Positions 11,571-23,595 of a DNA stretch of 64,000 nt are shown here, one piece after another. Each line of letters begins with the position of its first letter. Positions within the stretch are counted from its first letter, which is position 1. Origin of the DNA: Lytechinus variegatus (taxonomy: Eukaryota > Echinodermata > Echinoidea > Temnopleuroida > Toxopneustidae); NCBI RefSeq assembly GCF_018143015.1, contig NC_054741.1, positions 56,435,048 to 56,499,047 of the forward strand. The letters run 5' to 3'. Under the pieces are notes generated by a model. That model was not told where the DNA came from. It made no database searches and saw only the letters and a list, made by a program, of their open reading frames with translations. The position numbers and the translations under genes were made by a program.

Positions 11571-11801
11571 ACACTCTTAAAACGGTCGGGCAAGAAGGCC
11601 CAAAATTTAACAATCACTGGGCAACATACGGTCCACACAACTATTGGTTAAATCTGTTCAAAATGGGTGATAAAAACTAATAATTGGGTAATAATTTTGC
11701 TTAATTGGATAATAATTGCCCAGAATATACATAGATATATTTTTTACCAACATACATTACCTAACACAGTGGACAGTATGTTTCCCAACATTTAAAGTGT
11801 G
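11571..11801. mobile_element. MITE with ACACTCTTAAAA termini
   Basis: It begins ACACTCTTAAAA and ends near TTTAAAGTGTGT. Internal inverted phrases are GGGCAACATACGGTCCACA and TGGACAGTATGTTTCCCAA. It shares ends with 13,524-13,695 and 58,281-58,483. It carries no open frame. Confidence 0.7.
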
Positions 11802-12360
11802 TAGTAGTCATACAGTAACACTCAGTTTTCAGAGGTCTAGGTCTATCCTTGAAGATCAAAGTCTCAAAACCATCATTGTTGGTGAAAATGTCCCTGACCC
11901 CCAGACCTGCCAACCTTCTACAAAAAAATTTTTTTTTGACAAAAAGGAGTATTTAAAAAAAAAAATCAGTGCAACAATCGCCAGCCTGTTGTAGTGGGAT
12001 CTGTGAAAAACATGAAATCGCTTGAAAACTTGCTAATTCACCATTTTAAACATGTGCTCTTAGGAAGAAATTACTTGTTCTTTTCATGCAACAAGTTACT
12101 GGCCTGACAGTGATTTTTACCGATCTGGGACTGTCGGACCGGCACTAGTGTCGCGCGGTACATACTCCATGATCAAAAAAGAAACTAACAAATCATACAA
12201 AAAAAGTATTGGCGTATTCATAGCCAAAAAGAGGAACAAGTACCCTAAACCAGGCAAAAGCAATTTTGTGTCTTGCCCACTTATGAAAATAACAAGAAAT
12301 ATCGTGATTTGCGAGGGCACGTAAGAGAATTATATCGAAACTTCATTGTGAAGTGACTGG

Positions 12361-12765
12361 GATGGAATAACACTTGTCGTAAGAGCCTTGCACGTAAACT
12401 TTATGCTGACATGAAAATGACCTTTGACCTTACCATGTGACCTCCGACTGCAGCGTAACATGCAGGTCGCCTAAGTACATCTACCATCCAAGTTTTGTTG
12501 AAAAGTAACTTACGGTTGCGGAGTTAGGTGTCATAAGAGAGTCTTGCATGCAAACATGAACGTTGACCTAAAAATGACCTTTGACCTTACCATGTGACCT
12601 CAGACTGCAGCATAACCATGCAGGTCACCCAAGTCCATATACCATCCAAGTTTGGTTGAAAAGCGACTTGCGGTTGTGGAATTATGTGTCATTACAGGTT
12701 GTGACGGACGGACGCTCGACGACATTTGATCCCTAAGTCTCGCCTTCACCTCTGGTGGGCGAGAC
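12361..12765 (+). repeat. 157 bp two-unit repeat with DR1 motifs and a terminal hairpin
   Basis: TGACCTTTGACCT occurs at 12,418-12,430 and 12,575-12,587 within two units of about 157 bp (CATAAGAG, CTTGCA, ACCATGTGACCTC, CCATCCAAGTTT). It is followed by GACGGACGGACG and a stem of GTCTCGCC (12,737-12,744) with GGCGAGAC (12,758-12,765). The block looks like a dispersed repeat with a hairpin 3' end. It is duplicated at 22,230-22,641. Confidence 0.7.
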
Positions 12766-13523
12766 AAAAAAGGAATGGTTGGCTTGTATGGACCCCCTAT
12801 CCATTCCCCCAATATTGTTCAAAATCAACCTAAAATTGTACTTTTAAGTAATCCTTTGGTAGTTGTTCTTAGAAATCCTTGAGTGACGAGTTCATGGAAT
12901 ATTAGTATTTTGATAAATTTGCTACATTTGTCTAGAAACATTTTTTTTTATTGCAAATGTTAATTTGATAGAGTGAGTTGCAATGGAGTGCTTTCTAACA
13001 TTTCAATTTTGCAAAGATGTGGTGATGTATTTATTTAGTAATATTTTTTTTCAAGAGGATGCCCAATCAACATAAGAGTTGCATTCCCTTGCCTTGGGGT
13101 CCTTTCTATTAAAAATAAACAATCAAATATAACCTACAAGATTCAATATGATTATCATACATGTTTATAAACAAAAATATATATACTTGTATATACATGC
13201 ATGTTTTATCGCCCTCTATCATTACAGTTTTATTTCCTTTAAAAAGAGGCTGCTTTAAAGCACATTTTTATTTTTACAAATGCAATGATTCCATATTTGA
13301 AAGCCACAAAAAAACATTAAATTCAATTTTCAGTCGATTGTATTCTTCAGAATGCCCCCCCAAGAAAGGAAGTATGTGGAGCTATTTTTGTTTTGGGCGA
13401 GATCGAGACTAGAAGTAATTGCATGTACAGTGTTAAAACACAGATTTCTTTAAAATAAAAAGAAACATTTATGTAAATATAAAAATTAACGTATGATTTA
13501 CTAAGCTTCTGATGCCGATAATG

Positions 13524-13695
13524 CACTTTTAAATATGTTGGGCAACATACGGTCCACACAAAAATTGGTTAAAACTATACCAAATTCTGGGAGGTTTTAA
13601 CCAATAGTATTGGTTGAAAACTGCCCAGAATTGGATAAATTTTGTAACCAATTATGTTCTGTGGACAGTATGTTGCCCAACATTTTAAGAGTGTG
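13524..13695. mobile_element. MITE of the ACACTCTTAAAA family
   Basis: The outer arms are CACTTTTAAATATGTTGGGC and, at the right, the reverse complement of CACACTCTTAAAATGTTGGG, extending into ACATACGGTCCACA. The centre repeats TTGGTTAAAAC and GTTTTAACCAA in opposing orientations. It is 172 bp long, has no coding frame, and is duplicated at 23,424-23,595. Confidence 0.75.
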
Positions 13696-14902
13696 GAGCA
13701 GCGGCGACACTTTTGGATGAAGGGTCTAACCTTACACCCATGCTTTATATAATGTATATATGTACTTGTTGGAGGCTCGTTGTGAAGAATGGTCTGTTGG
13801 AATATAGCCGTGTCTCAAGGAAGAAATGTAATGGCTGCTCTAATAGTGAGAGTTTTTCCTTGAAATGTTGTTACAGTCGTTTATTCATTTCTCATTTTTA
13901 CATACACAGATTCTCTCAATCATGTAAATGAATATTTAAATGAAATTATATTAAGAGAATTTGGATATATTTATATATTTTGTACAATACAGTTGATTTC
14001 TATCAGTTTGTACTTGTAGGAAAATGTGTACTGTAAAAAATGAAGAAATTGGATCATGATTGTGTTCAATTGAATTGTAGCTTATTTTATCATATTAAAG
14101 TAAATATAATGATCTTCTTGTCTGCAAATAGTTGTTTTTGCAGGACTGTGCATTCTCCATGTAATATGATTAGAAGTAAAAAATGTTCTTCATATGTAAA
14201 ATAATAGAATTTCATCAAAATCAGAAATGAAATAACAAAGTCATGGCTTTTCAAATTTTGCAATATGAATTATACCCCTATATCTGTGAAACAGTTCTGT
14301 CATGGATATGGATTGAGTGAGCTGACAACCACCTTATACTTTTTGTGTATTTTATTATGAAAAATTACAATATTCATTTTAGTTTCTGCCTGTATAATAT
14401 TTAAAATATGATTGATTACTGATTGAATGTGATGTGCAAGAACCACATTGTTAGTGTGTATGTTTGTTTTCTTGAATGTAGTCGGTTTTTACTAGTAAAA
14501 AAAAGGTGTACAATGAAAAAGAAGGATGTGTTCAAATGACTTGTAACCTATATTATCATATCAAAAAATACTAATTTTGATCTTGTAGTTGCCTGCAAAG
14601 AGTTACACATGCGTTTAAAGGACAATATGTTCTCCAAACTGAAAAATATATATAAGTAAAAGAGTACATCTACATAATTTTGTTATAAGACAATAGAAAA
14701 TTCATCAAAATCCGAAATGAAGATTTTCAACTTTTTACATTATGCATTCTATCGGTGAAACAGTTATGAATGCCATCATGAATATGAATTGAGTGGGTTG
14801 ACAATGCCACCCTACCTTTTATATTATGAAAAATAAAGGATTCATTTTTTTTGTTTCAGCTCGTAGAAATAACAAATAAGAATGATTAGGGATCAAATGT
14901 GA
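13696..14902. other. AT-rich non-coding stretch, nearly identical to 23,596-24,800
   Basis: It is paralogous to 46,840-48,000 downstream of TRIM-2, so it belongs to the 3' flank of a TRIM unit. The short frame at 13,713-13,931 is preserved in both nested copies only because the DNA is identical there. Unit 2 does not keep it. No gene is called. Confidence 0.5.
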
Positions 14903-15659
14903 TGTAGGGGGTTATTTTGCACACAGAGAAAAGTTCGTTTAGGGGGTGTTTGGAAATTCCTTGGTCACGAGTGTGTACAGGAGTATGTTTGACTGCGCCC
15001 CCCCCCCCCCGGACATGTTGAGTTCTTCAACTTTCCTGAATCAAACATAGAAATTATCAGTCATAATCAGTACTTAAGCTGTGTCTTCATTTCTCGATAC
15101 TGACAATAATGAGATGTCAATATACTCATGTACAGACTGAAAACTTTGACATATGGTTTTAAGTAGCCCCATGTACAACGCAAGAAAGAGTTTTTTTTTC
15201 CTGATGCTATGTAATCACATGGGTGGTATCCTTACTATAATTTGGCTAGGCTAATCTTGTGTGTACTTCCGTTTGTTTGACGGCGCTTTTCTCCTTGGTT
15301 TTCCACTTAATCAAGCTGGATTTTTTTTTCTAAACATGGTTATCAATTTATTGTTCGCAGATTGTCATGAGGGGATTTGTTTGTGGTATTTCATAATAAT
15401 AAAGTACAAAAGGAATAGTGAGAGAGGATGATGTCATCAATTCCCTCATTTACGTACAGACCAGGATGTGCATAAAACTATTTTGTAAATTAAGCGAGAG
15501 TTTAAAAATGTCATAACTTGACTCTCATTTATATCCGATTCTGTTGATGCAAATTTTGGTGTTGTGCTTGTTGGATTGTTAAATTTATAAAGTTATCAGA
15601 ATGGGGGGGGGGGGACAAATCGATATGTTTGCTCCTACCCGAATATTAGTAAGGGTAAT

Positions 15660-16005
15660 CACCCCCTCCCCCGATCGACGCCTCTGCTTATGTTGACATG
15701 GCCAATTATCTTGCCAAGTCGGCTTTAAAAGCTTTTTAATGCTGACATGGCGAAATACCTTATCTTGCCAAGTTGACTTATAAAAATGTTATATGGTAAC
15801 AAGCCTTTGAACAACACGTCCAACACGTATCTCGCAAAGTTGCCGACATACAACTTTTTATCAGTCGATTTGGCGAGATAATGTGTTTTGCCAAATCGAT
15901 ATACGTTCCAAGAGTCGACTTGGCGAGATAACGTTTTGCGAGGTTGACATAATAACGTTATCATGTCGACCTGGCAAGATAAAATATCTGAGGTATTCAT
16001 ACCTG
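15660..16005 (-). repeat. Repeat with self-complementary CGACTTGGCGAGATAA phrases
   Basis: The phrases CTTGCCAAGT, TTGGCGAGATAA, CGCAAAGTTG and GTCGACTTGG recur in both orientations over about 340 bp, so the segment could fold on itself. The native copy is at 34,520-34,770. Confidence 0.6.
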
Positions 16006-16439
16006 ACTTAACTATGTGCATTTTGTTTCAGGATTGGGTGAACTTAATTTCCATAATATGATTTAAGACCGTGTCTATTAGTATCAGTGACATACACTAT
16101 TTCCATGGGTTTGCTCAATAACTATCTTCATTAAAGTCTAAATGGTACGACATTTCAAGTGAAATATAGCCTACAAACAATAAATGTACAGTATGGTTTG
16201 TATTAAGTGATACTAAATTGTCACATTTCTTTGAAGTACCCATGGGATAGACAAACATTATCAAATTGTCATTTTAAAAAATCCACTTTGGGTTCCACTC
16301 CACTTTATTTTTTCATCTTACTTCCGGGTTGACAAAAAGTTAATGTACATTGTAATATTTAGTAACGGAATTTCCTCTCCATTTTTTTCATCTTGCTAAA
16401 TACTATCAATCCTTAAGGTGTGTAAGACACCTACCCTTC

Positions 16440-16650
16440 AAACAATACAAGAATAGTTAAATTCACTCACCTTTGTCTATATCCGTTAATTCCAGAAGTA
16501 AATTTCGTTCTATATAAAAAATGCAATGTTATTGGTCTCAGTCCTCCCCGTGTCCACAGTGTTGTGCAGTTATTACAATGTGATTCATTCATCGTAAACG
16601 AATTTTACATATTTACCAAGCAGTCTATTCAGTGAAGGGGGAAATTCACC
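16440..16650 (-). promoter_or_regulatory. Inverted P1 promoter block, kappaB site damaged
   Basis: On the minus strand it holds a TATATAG box near 16,515 and an AAAG|GTGAGT donor at 16,471/16,470, as in the native copy. The kappaB site reads GGGAAATTCA because one C is missing relative to 33,846-33,855. If active, it would transcribe toward lower coordinates and into the nested duplication. Confidence 0.5.
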
Positions 16651-17214
16651 GAACTTTGAAAATGTAATGTCAAATAATTATGATAACAATAACCATGACG
16701 ATGATGGTATTTCTGTACCTCTGTGCCTCTACACGATCGCATGGCTTTAAAATAAATTTTCACATAACCTCATGACTTTGTTTCAAATGAGACTGGGGGT
16801 GTTGCAAGAAAATTTTTGCAATCAATTGTAAATATTCTGTTGTCATTTTACACTTGATAAATCAATCTTAACTGTAGCAAGTGAGATTACACTGCTTGTT
16901 TCAAGAAGCAGATTAGACATCAATCGCAAATTTGTTTTTAATCTAAAAACTTGATCGATTTAGGGACTGAAAATAGACTTGCAATTGATCGCAAGTTTCT
17001 TGCAACACCCCTTTGAAATTAAAAAAGAGCAATTTGTTATAATGACATCAATTACACCTTCATCGTATGATAGCAATTCATCAACATTTTGTCTTAACAA
17101 CTTTCCACGATTTTGTTTGGCTGAAAAAACATCATTTCTAAGGTAGCTGTTGAATAGAAATAGGACTTGTGGGATAAAACGTCCTACAAACCCTATGAAA
17201 CACTTCAATAATAA

Positions 17215-17460
17215 TAAAATAATAATACGATGCTTGTATAGCGTATATCAGAGAGAGGATTAAAGCTATTTGTAGACTGTCTCAATCATAGAATCGCTTA
17301 TTACAAATAAGTTTTAAGGCGACTTTTGAATGCAGAGGATGTAGATGCCTCTTTAATGGAAGAAGGGATGATATTCGGAATACGATCGGATAGCTATACA
17401 GTAGCAGATCATAGTTTCTCACGTAGGCCTTTATACAGATCTGAAGACTGAGGATCATAC
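17215..17460 (-). mobile_element. LINE 3' fragment, inverted copy
   Basis: This is the reverse complement of 33,045-33,290, which encodes a LINE-type ORF2 C-terminus and ends in an ATT microsatellite. See that entry for the reading. Confidence 0.55.
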
Positions 17461-17471
17461 GATAAAATTTG

Positions 17472-17690
17472 TAACATTTGTGGAGTTATTCCGAAAACGA
17501 AATAAGGTTCGTTGTTCCGAAGGTTCGTTAATCCGAAAACAAAATAAGGTTCATTGTTCCGAAGTTTCGTTAATCCGTAAACGAAATGAGGTTTGTGATT
17601 CCGAAGGTTCGTTAGTCCGAAAACGAAATAAGGTTCGTTTATCCGAAAATTAAATAAGGTTCGTATTCCGAAAATGATATTAATTCATTC
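17472..17690 (+). repeat. Self-complementary TTCGTTAATCCGAA-type block, second nested copy
   Basis: It is equivalent to 7,553-7,757. It begins exactly at the end of the inverted insert, so the insert's breakpoint falls within this repeat. Confidence 0.7.
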
Positions 17691-17861
17691 TGGTAACAAG
17701 AACGGTGTTGTCCTTGCAAGATGAAATGATATTATGCAATAATAAAATAGCTAACGAAGATAAATGTGTGCGTTGTGGCCAAAGCATGTATTGATTTAAG
17801 GATAGGCGCCCGGATCAAGCATAGGCTTAATTCCGATTTTATCTGAGCAGTTGCAATCATT

Positions 17862-20230
17862 TTCCCCGTGTGGGTCTCTTTTAACCCCACACTCTCATTT
17901 TTCCACTGTTTGTCTCTCTCATTCATTTTCCCCGTGTGGGTCTCTTTTAACCCCCCCTCTCATTTTTCCCACTGTTTGTCTCTCTCATTCATTTTCCCCG
18001 TATGGGTCTCTTTTAACCCCCTCTCATTTTTCCCACTGTTTTTCTCTCTCATTCATTTTCCCCGTGTGTGTCTCTTTTAACCCACCCCCCTCTCATTTTT
18101 CCCACTGTTTGTCTCTCTCATTCATTTTCCCGTGTGGGTCTCTTTTACCCCCCCTCTCATTTTCCACTGTTTGTCTCTCTCATTCATTTCCCCGTGTGGG
18201 TCTCTTTTAACCCCCCTCTCATTTTCCCACTGTTTGTCTCTCTCATTAATTTTCCCCGTGTGGGTCTCTTTTAACCCCCCTCTCATTTTTCCCATTGTCT
18301 GTCTCTCTCATTCATTTTCCCCGTGTGGGTCTCTTTTAACCCCCCTCTCATTTTTCCCATTGTCTGTCTCTCTCATTCATTTTCCCCGTGTGGGTCTCTT
18401 TTAACCCCCCTCTCATTTTTCCCACTGTCTGTCTCTCTCATTCATTTTCCCTGTGTGGGTCTCTTTCAACCCCCACACTCTCATTTTTCCCACTGTCTGT
18501 CTCTCTCATTCATTTTCCCCGTGTGGGTCTCTTTTAACCCCCCCCCCCTCTCATTTTTCCCACTGTCTGTCTCTCTCACTCATTTTCCACGTGTGGGTCT
18601 CTTTTAACCCCCCCCCCTCTTATTTTTCCCATTGTCTGTCTCTCTCATTCATTTTCCCTGTGTGGGTCTCTTTTCAACCCCCACACTCTCATTTTTCCCA
18701 CTGTCTGTCTCTCTCACTCATTTTCCCCGTGTGGGTCTCTTTTAACCCCCCCCCCTCTCATTTTTCCCACTGTCTGTCTCTCTCACTCATTTTCCACGTG
18801 TGGGTCTCTTTTAACCCCCCCCCCTCTCATTTTTCCCACTGTCTGTCTCTCTCATTCATTTTCCCTGTGTGGGTCTCTTTCAACCCCCACACTCTCATTT
18901 TTCCCACTGTCTGTCTCTCTCATTCATTTTCCCCGTGTGGGTCTCTTTTAAACCCCCCCCCCTCTCATTTTTCCACTGTCTGTCTCTCTCACTCATTTTC
19001 CACGTGTGGGTCTCTTTTAACCCCCCCCCCCTCTTATTTTTCCATTGTCTGTCTCTCTCATTCATTTTCCCTGTGTGGGTCTCTTTCAACCCCCACACTC
19101 TCATTTTTCCCACTGTCTGTCTCTCTCATTCATTTTCCCCGTGTGGGTCTCTTTCAACCCCACACTCTCATTTTTCCCATTGTCTGTCTCTCTCATTCAT
19201 TTTCCCCTTGTGGGTCTCTTTTCACCCCCTCTCATTTTTCCCACTGTCTGTCTCTCTCATTCATTTTCCCCGTGTGGGTCTCTTTTAACCCCCCCTCTCA
19301 TTTTTCCCATTGTTTGTCTCTCTCATTCATTTTCCCCGTGTGGGTCTCTTTTAACCCCCCCTCTCATTTTTCCCATTGTCTGTCTCTCTCATTCATTTTC
19401 CCTGTGTGGGTCTCTTTCAACCCCACACTCTCATTTTTCCCACTGTCTGTCTCTCTCATTCATTTTCCCGTGTGGGTCTCTTTTAACCCCCACACTCTCA
19501 TTTTTCCCAATGTCTGTCTCTCTCACTCATTTTCCCCGTGTGGGTCTCTTTTAACCCCCCCCCTCTTATTTTTCCCATTGTCTGTCTCTCTCATTCATTT
19601 TCCCTGTGTGGGTCTCTTTCAACCCCCACACTCTCATTTTTCCCACTGTCTGTCTCTCTCATTCATTTTCCCCTTGTGGGTCTCTTTTCACCCCCTCTCA
19701 TTTTTCCCACTGTCTGTCTCTCTCATTCATTTTCCCCGTGTGGGTCTCTTTTAACCCCCCCTCTCATTTTTCCCATTGTTTGTCTCTCTCATTCATTTTC
19801 CCCGTGTGGGTCTCTTTTAACCCCCCCCTCATTTTTCCCATTGTTTGTCTCTCTCATTCATTTTCCCCGTGTGGGTCTCTTTTAACCCCCCTCTCATTTT
19901 TCCATTGTCTGTCTCTCTCATTCATTTTCCCTGTGTGGGTCTCTTTCAACCCCCCACACTCTCATTTTTCCCACTGTCTGTCTCTCTCATTCATTTTCCC
20001 CGTGTGGGTCTCTTTTACCCCCCCCCTCTCATTTTTCCCATTGTCTGTCTCTCTCATTCATTTTCCCCGAGTGTGTCTCTTTTAACCCCCCTCTCATTTT
20101 TCCCATTGTCTGTCTCTCTCATTCATTTTCCCCGTGTGGGTCTCTTTTAACCCCCTCTCATTTTTCCCATTGTCTGTCTCTCATTTTCCTCACTGTCTGT
20201 CTAACTCATTTTTCCCACCACTGTTCTGTC
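17862..20230 (+). repeat. Minisatellite array B with a three-unit higher-order repeat
   Basis: The unit is the same as array A, about 36 copies. Between about 18,440 and 19,130 the units alternate in a fixed trio of about 207 bp: a CACACTCTC type, a type followed by TTTTCCACGTGTGG, and a CTCTTATTTTT type. The CACGTG variant sits at 18,588, 18,795 and 19,001 and is absent from array A, so it was amplified after the duplication. A forward frame of 433 codons crosses the array and is a by-product of the repeat. Confidence 0.95.
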
Positions 20231-20950
20231 TACTTCATTTTATCACCCCCCCCCCTTTCTCACTTCTTTTCGACATCTTGCTGTACTTATATTTATGATT
20301 GAGCAACCTTTAATTTATTAAGTACAAACAACTGCAGTCTAATGTACATTGTATGTTTCATGTGCAATGTACTTACATATTTATATCTGACCCAGTACTG
20401 ATAACATTTCTATATCACAATAATTGCCTCTTGACTGCTTACTGAATACACCGTGTTCTAATACATTTTTCCATTTAATATGGTTAGATTTGTTTTTCAC
20501 TCTGTTATAATTATTGAAGTTCTTCCTCCAGTTCAACCCAAGATGCTTAACTTAATTGAACCTCCTATCTATATATATTAAAAGAGAAGTCTGCTATGAA
20601 TCAGTTGTTTAAATATATTTCATCAATGAACTGTTTGGCTTTCAGTGTAAATAGGCAGTCTAGCTGTACATTAAAGAATGTCATCCCCTCTCCCACACAC
20701 ACACCTTGATAAAGAAAAATGACTCCTAACCCCTGTGCTGTCACGGGTAATTGCTGCTAGTTCTGATAATTAATCGATTCTAAACTACAATTTTAACCAC
20801 ATTTCTCTGAAATGCTGGATTCCTAATCTTTGAAATTATTATGTACCAATCAAATTACTAAAAAATCTTGAGTTACATACACTGTACTTTTTTATTTTCA
20901 TATTCTTCCCATTTCATGAGTCAATTTTTTGACAACTTTTGGCAGCAGGA

Positions 20951-21160
20951 CCTGACGAGTCACAACCCATGCAAGGGACCTATCCCTCGGGTATCCCTGC
21001 CCCCCCCCCCTGACGAGCTTGAAGACTTTTTTTTGCTTGCCATTTTTTATTCTTGAACGAAATCCTATATTTGTGATTGAAGACCTTTTTTTTTTGCTTT
21101 TCAAATTTTTGGGCGGACGAATTTCCCCCCCCCCTGTGAAAAAATCCTAGTACGCCACTG
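20951..21160 (+). mobile_element. Short hAT-like element, nested copy
   Basis: It is the duplicate of 11,087-11,290. The CAGCAGGA target duplication is kept at 20,943-20,950 and 21,161-21,168, and the right end is TACGCCACTG. Confidence 0.7.
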
Positions 21161-21439
21161 CAGCAGGATAAGAATAATTTTCAACTGGTAAAGTTGACAA
21201 CTGGCATAAAAGTGTAGTCTAAGTTAACTCAGGTTTAACAAACAATGGCTTAGAATACGAACCGTACTTTTTTTTTTTATCTAACTCAAATCTAATTGAT
21301 GACTAATAATATGGAAAATCTGATAAATTGATTAAACTGTATTGCTACATTTTTGCCAATTAATACGTTAATTTCAAATGCAACACAAAAATATGAAAAA
21401 AAAAATTAAGAACCTCTTAATGATCAGCAGTGGTATTTT

Positions 21440-21671
21440 ACACTCTTAAAACGGTCGGGCAAGAAGGCCCAAAATTTAACAATCACTGGGCAACATACGG
21501 TCCACACAACTATTGGTTAAATCTGTTCAAAATGGGTGATAAAAACTAATAATTGGGTAATAATTTTGCTTAATTGGATAATAATTGCCCAGAATATACA
21601 TAGATATATTTTTTACCAACATACATTACCACACATAGTGGACAGTATGTTTCCCAACATTTTAAGTGTGT
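21440..21671. mobile_element. MITE of the ACACTCTTAAAA family, nested copy
   Basis: It is the duplicate of 11,571-11,801, with ends ACACTCTTAAAA and TTTTAAGTGTGT. Confidence 0.7.
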
Positions 21672-22229
21672 AGTCAGTATACAGTAACACTCAGTTTTCA
21701 GAGGTCTAGGTCTATCCTTGAAGATCAAAGTCTCAAAACCATCATTGTTGGTGAAAATGTCCCTGACCCCCAGACCTGCCAACCTACTACAAAAAAAATA
21801 TTTTTTTGACAAAAAGGAGTATTCTAAAAAAAAATCAGTGCAACAATCGCCAGCCTGTTGTAGTGGGATCTGTGAAAAACATGAAATTGCTTTGAAAACT
21901 TGTTAATTCACCATTTTAAACATGTGCTCTTAGGAAGAAATTACTTGTTCTTTTCATGCAACAAGTTACTGGCCTGACAGTGATTTTTACCGATCTGGGA
22001 CTGTCGGACCGGCACTAGTGTCGCGCGGTACATACTCCATGATCAAAAAAGAAACTAACAAATCATACAAAAAAAGTATTGGCGTATTCATAGCCAAAAA
22101 GAGGAACAAGTACCCTAAACAAGGCAAAAGCAATTTTGTGTCTCGCCCACTTATGAAAATAACCAGAAATATCGTGATTTGCGAGGGCACGCAAGAGAAT
22201 TATATCGAAACTTCATTGTGAAATGACTG

Positions 22230-22641
22230 GGATGGAATAACACTTGTCATAAGAGCCTTGCACGTAAACTTTAATGTTGACATGAAAATGGCCTTTGACC
22301 TTACCATGTGACCTCCGACTGCAGCGTAACATGCAGGTCGCCTAAGTACATCTACCATCCAAGTTTTGTTGAAAAGTAACTTACGGTTGCGGAGTTAGGT
22401 GTCATAAGAGAGTCTTGCATGTAAACTTTAACGTTGACCTGAAAATGACCTTTGACCTTACCATGTGACCTCAGACTGCAGCATAACATGCAGATCCCCC
22501 AAGTCCATCTACCATCCAAGTTTGGTTGAAAAGCGACTTACGGTTGTGGAGTTATGTGTCATTAGAGGTTCGTGACGGACGGACGGACGCCGGACGACAT
22601 TTGGATCCCTAAGTCTCGCCTTCACCTCTGGTGGGCGAGAC
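22230..22641 (+). repeat. DR1-bearing two-unit repeat, nested copy
   Basis: It is the duplicate of 12,361-12,765. The second DR1 (22,446-22,458) is intact. The first reads TGGCCTTTGACCT. The hairpin arms are at 22,613-22,620 and 22,634-22,641. Confidence 0.7.
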
Positions 22642-23423
22642 AAAAAAGGAATGGTTGGCTTGTATGGACCCCCTATCCATTCCCCCAATATTGTTCAAAA
22701 TCAACCTAAAATTGTACTTTTAAGTAATCCTATGGTAGGTTGTTCTGAGAAATCCTTGAGTGACGAGTTCATGGAATATTAGTATTTTGATAAATTTGCT
22801 ACATTTGTCCAGAAACATTTGGTATATTTTTTTTTATTACAAATGTTAATTTGATAGAGTGAGTTGCAATGGAGTGCTTTCTAACATTTCAATTTTGCAA
22901 AGATGTGGTGATGTATTTATTTAGTAATATTTTTTTTCAAGAGGATGCCCAATCAACATAAGAGTTGCATTCCCTTGCCTTGGGGTCCTTTCTATTAAAA
23001 ATAAACAATCAAATATAACCTACAAGATTCAATATGATTAACATACATGTTTATAAACAAAAATATATATACTTGTATATACATGCATGTTTTATCGCGC
23101 TCTATCATTAACAGTTTTATTTCCTTTAAAAAGAGGCTGCTTTAAAGCACATTTTTATTTTTACAAATGCAATGATTCCATATTTGAAAGCCACAAAAAA
23201 ATCATTAAATTCATTTTTCAGTCGATTGTATTCTTCAGAATGCCCCCCCCCCCAAAAAAAAAGGAAGGAAGTATATGGAGCTATTTTTGTTTTGGGCGAG
23301 ATCGAGACTAGAAGCAATTGCATGTACAGTGTGGTAAAACAGGATTTCTTAGAATATAAAGAAACATTTATGTAAATACAAAAATTAACGGATGATTTAC
23401 TAAACTTCTGATGCTGATAATGC

Positions 23424-23595
23424 ACTTTTAAATATGTTGGGCAACATACGGTCCACACAAAAATTGGTTAAAACTATACCAAATTATGGGTAGTTTTAAA
23501 CTAATAGTATTGGTTGAAAACTGCCCAGAATTGGATAAATTTTGTAACCAATTATGTTCTGTGGACAGTATGTTGCCCAACATTTTAAGAGTGTG
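23424..23595. mobile_element. MITE of the ACACTCTTAAAA family, nested copy
   Basis: It is the duplicate of 13,524-13,695, with the same termini and the same inverted centre. Confidence 0.75.

Larger units (their letters stand above)
5629..14906 (+). repeat. Nested tandem duplication, first copy
   Basis: Positions 5,629-6,102 match 14,903-15,391, and 7,553-14,906 match 17,472-24,807, in the same order and orientation. The second copy starts where the first ends, at a junction near 14,903 (GATGTA followed by GGGGGTTATTTTGC). The copies differ inside: this one carries a hAT-like element at 6,276, while the second carries an inverted 2 kb insert at the matching place. Divergence is a few percent, with one long identical tract. 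Confidence 0.85.
15391..17470 (-). repeat. Inverted 2 kb copy of the unit-2 promoter region
   Basis: This is the reverse complement of 33,031-35,063 across its whole length, with very few differences. Both copies share the LINE 3' fragment, the P1 promoter block, the CGACTTGGCGAGATAA repeats and the C/G-run element at 15,603-15,690. Because P1 is read forward in all three units, the 33 kb copy is the native one and this one is the insert. Two small minus frames here repeat frames at 33-35 kb only because of the duplication. Confidence 0.9.

Noticed and set aside
13713-13931. 72-codon frame identical at 23,613-23,831
   Set aside because: It lies in a DNA tract identical through conversion. 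Unit 2 does not keep the frame.
15725-16021. Minus frame of 98 codons that recurs at 34,481-34,801
   Set aside because: Its conservation is explained by the recent 2 kb inverted duplication. It lies in self-complementary repeat sequence.
18453-19754. 433-codon forward frame, and many similar ones in both minisatellites
   Set aside because: The minisatellite unit lacks stops in all forward frames. The peptide is the repeat translated, and the same peptides appear in all three frames.
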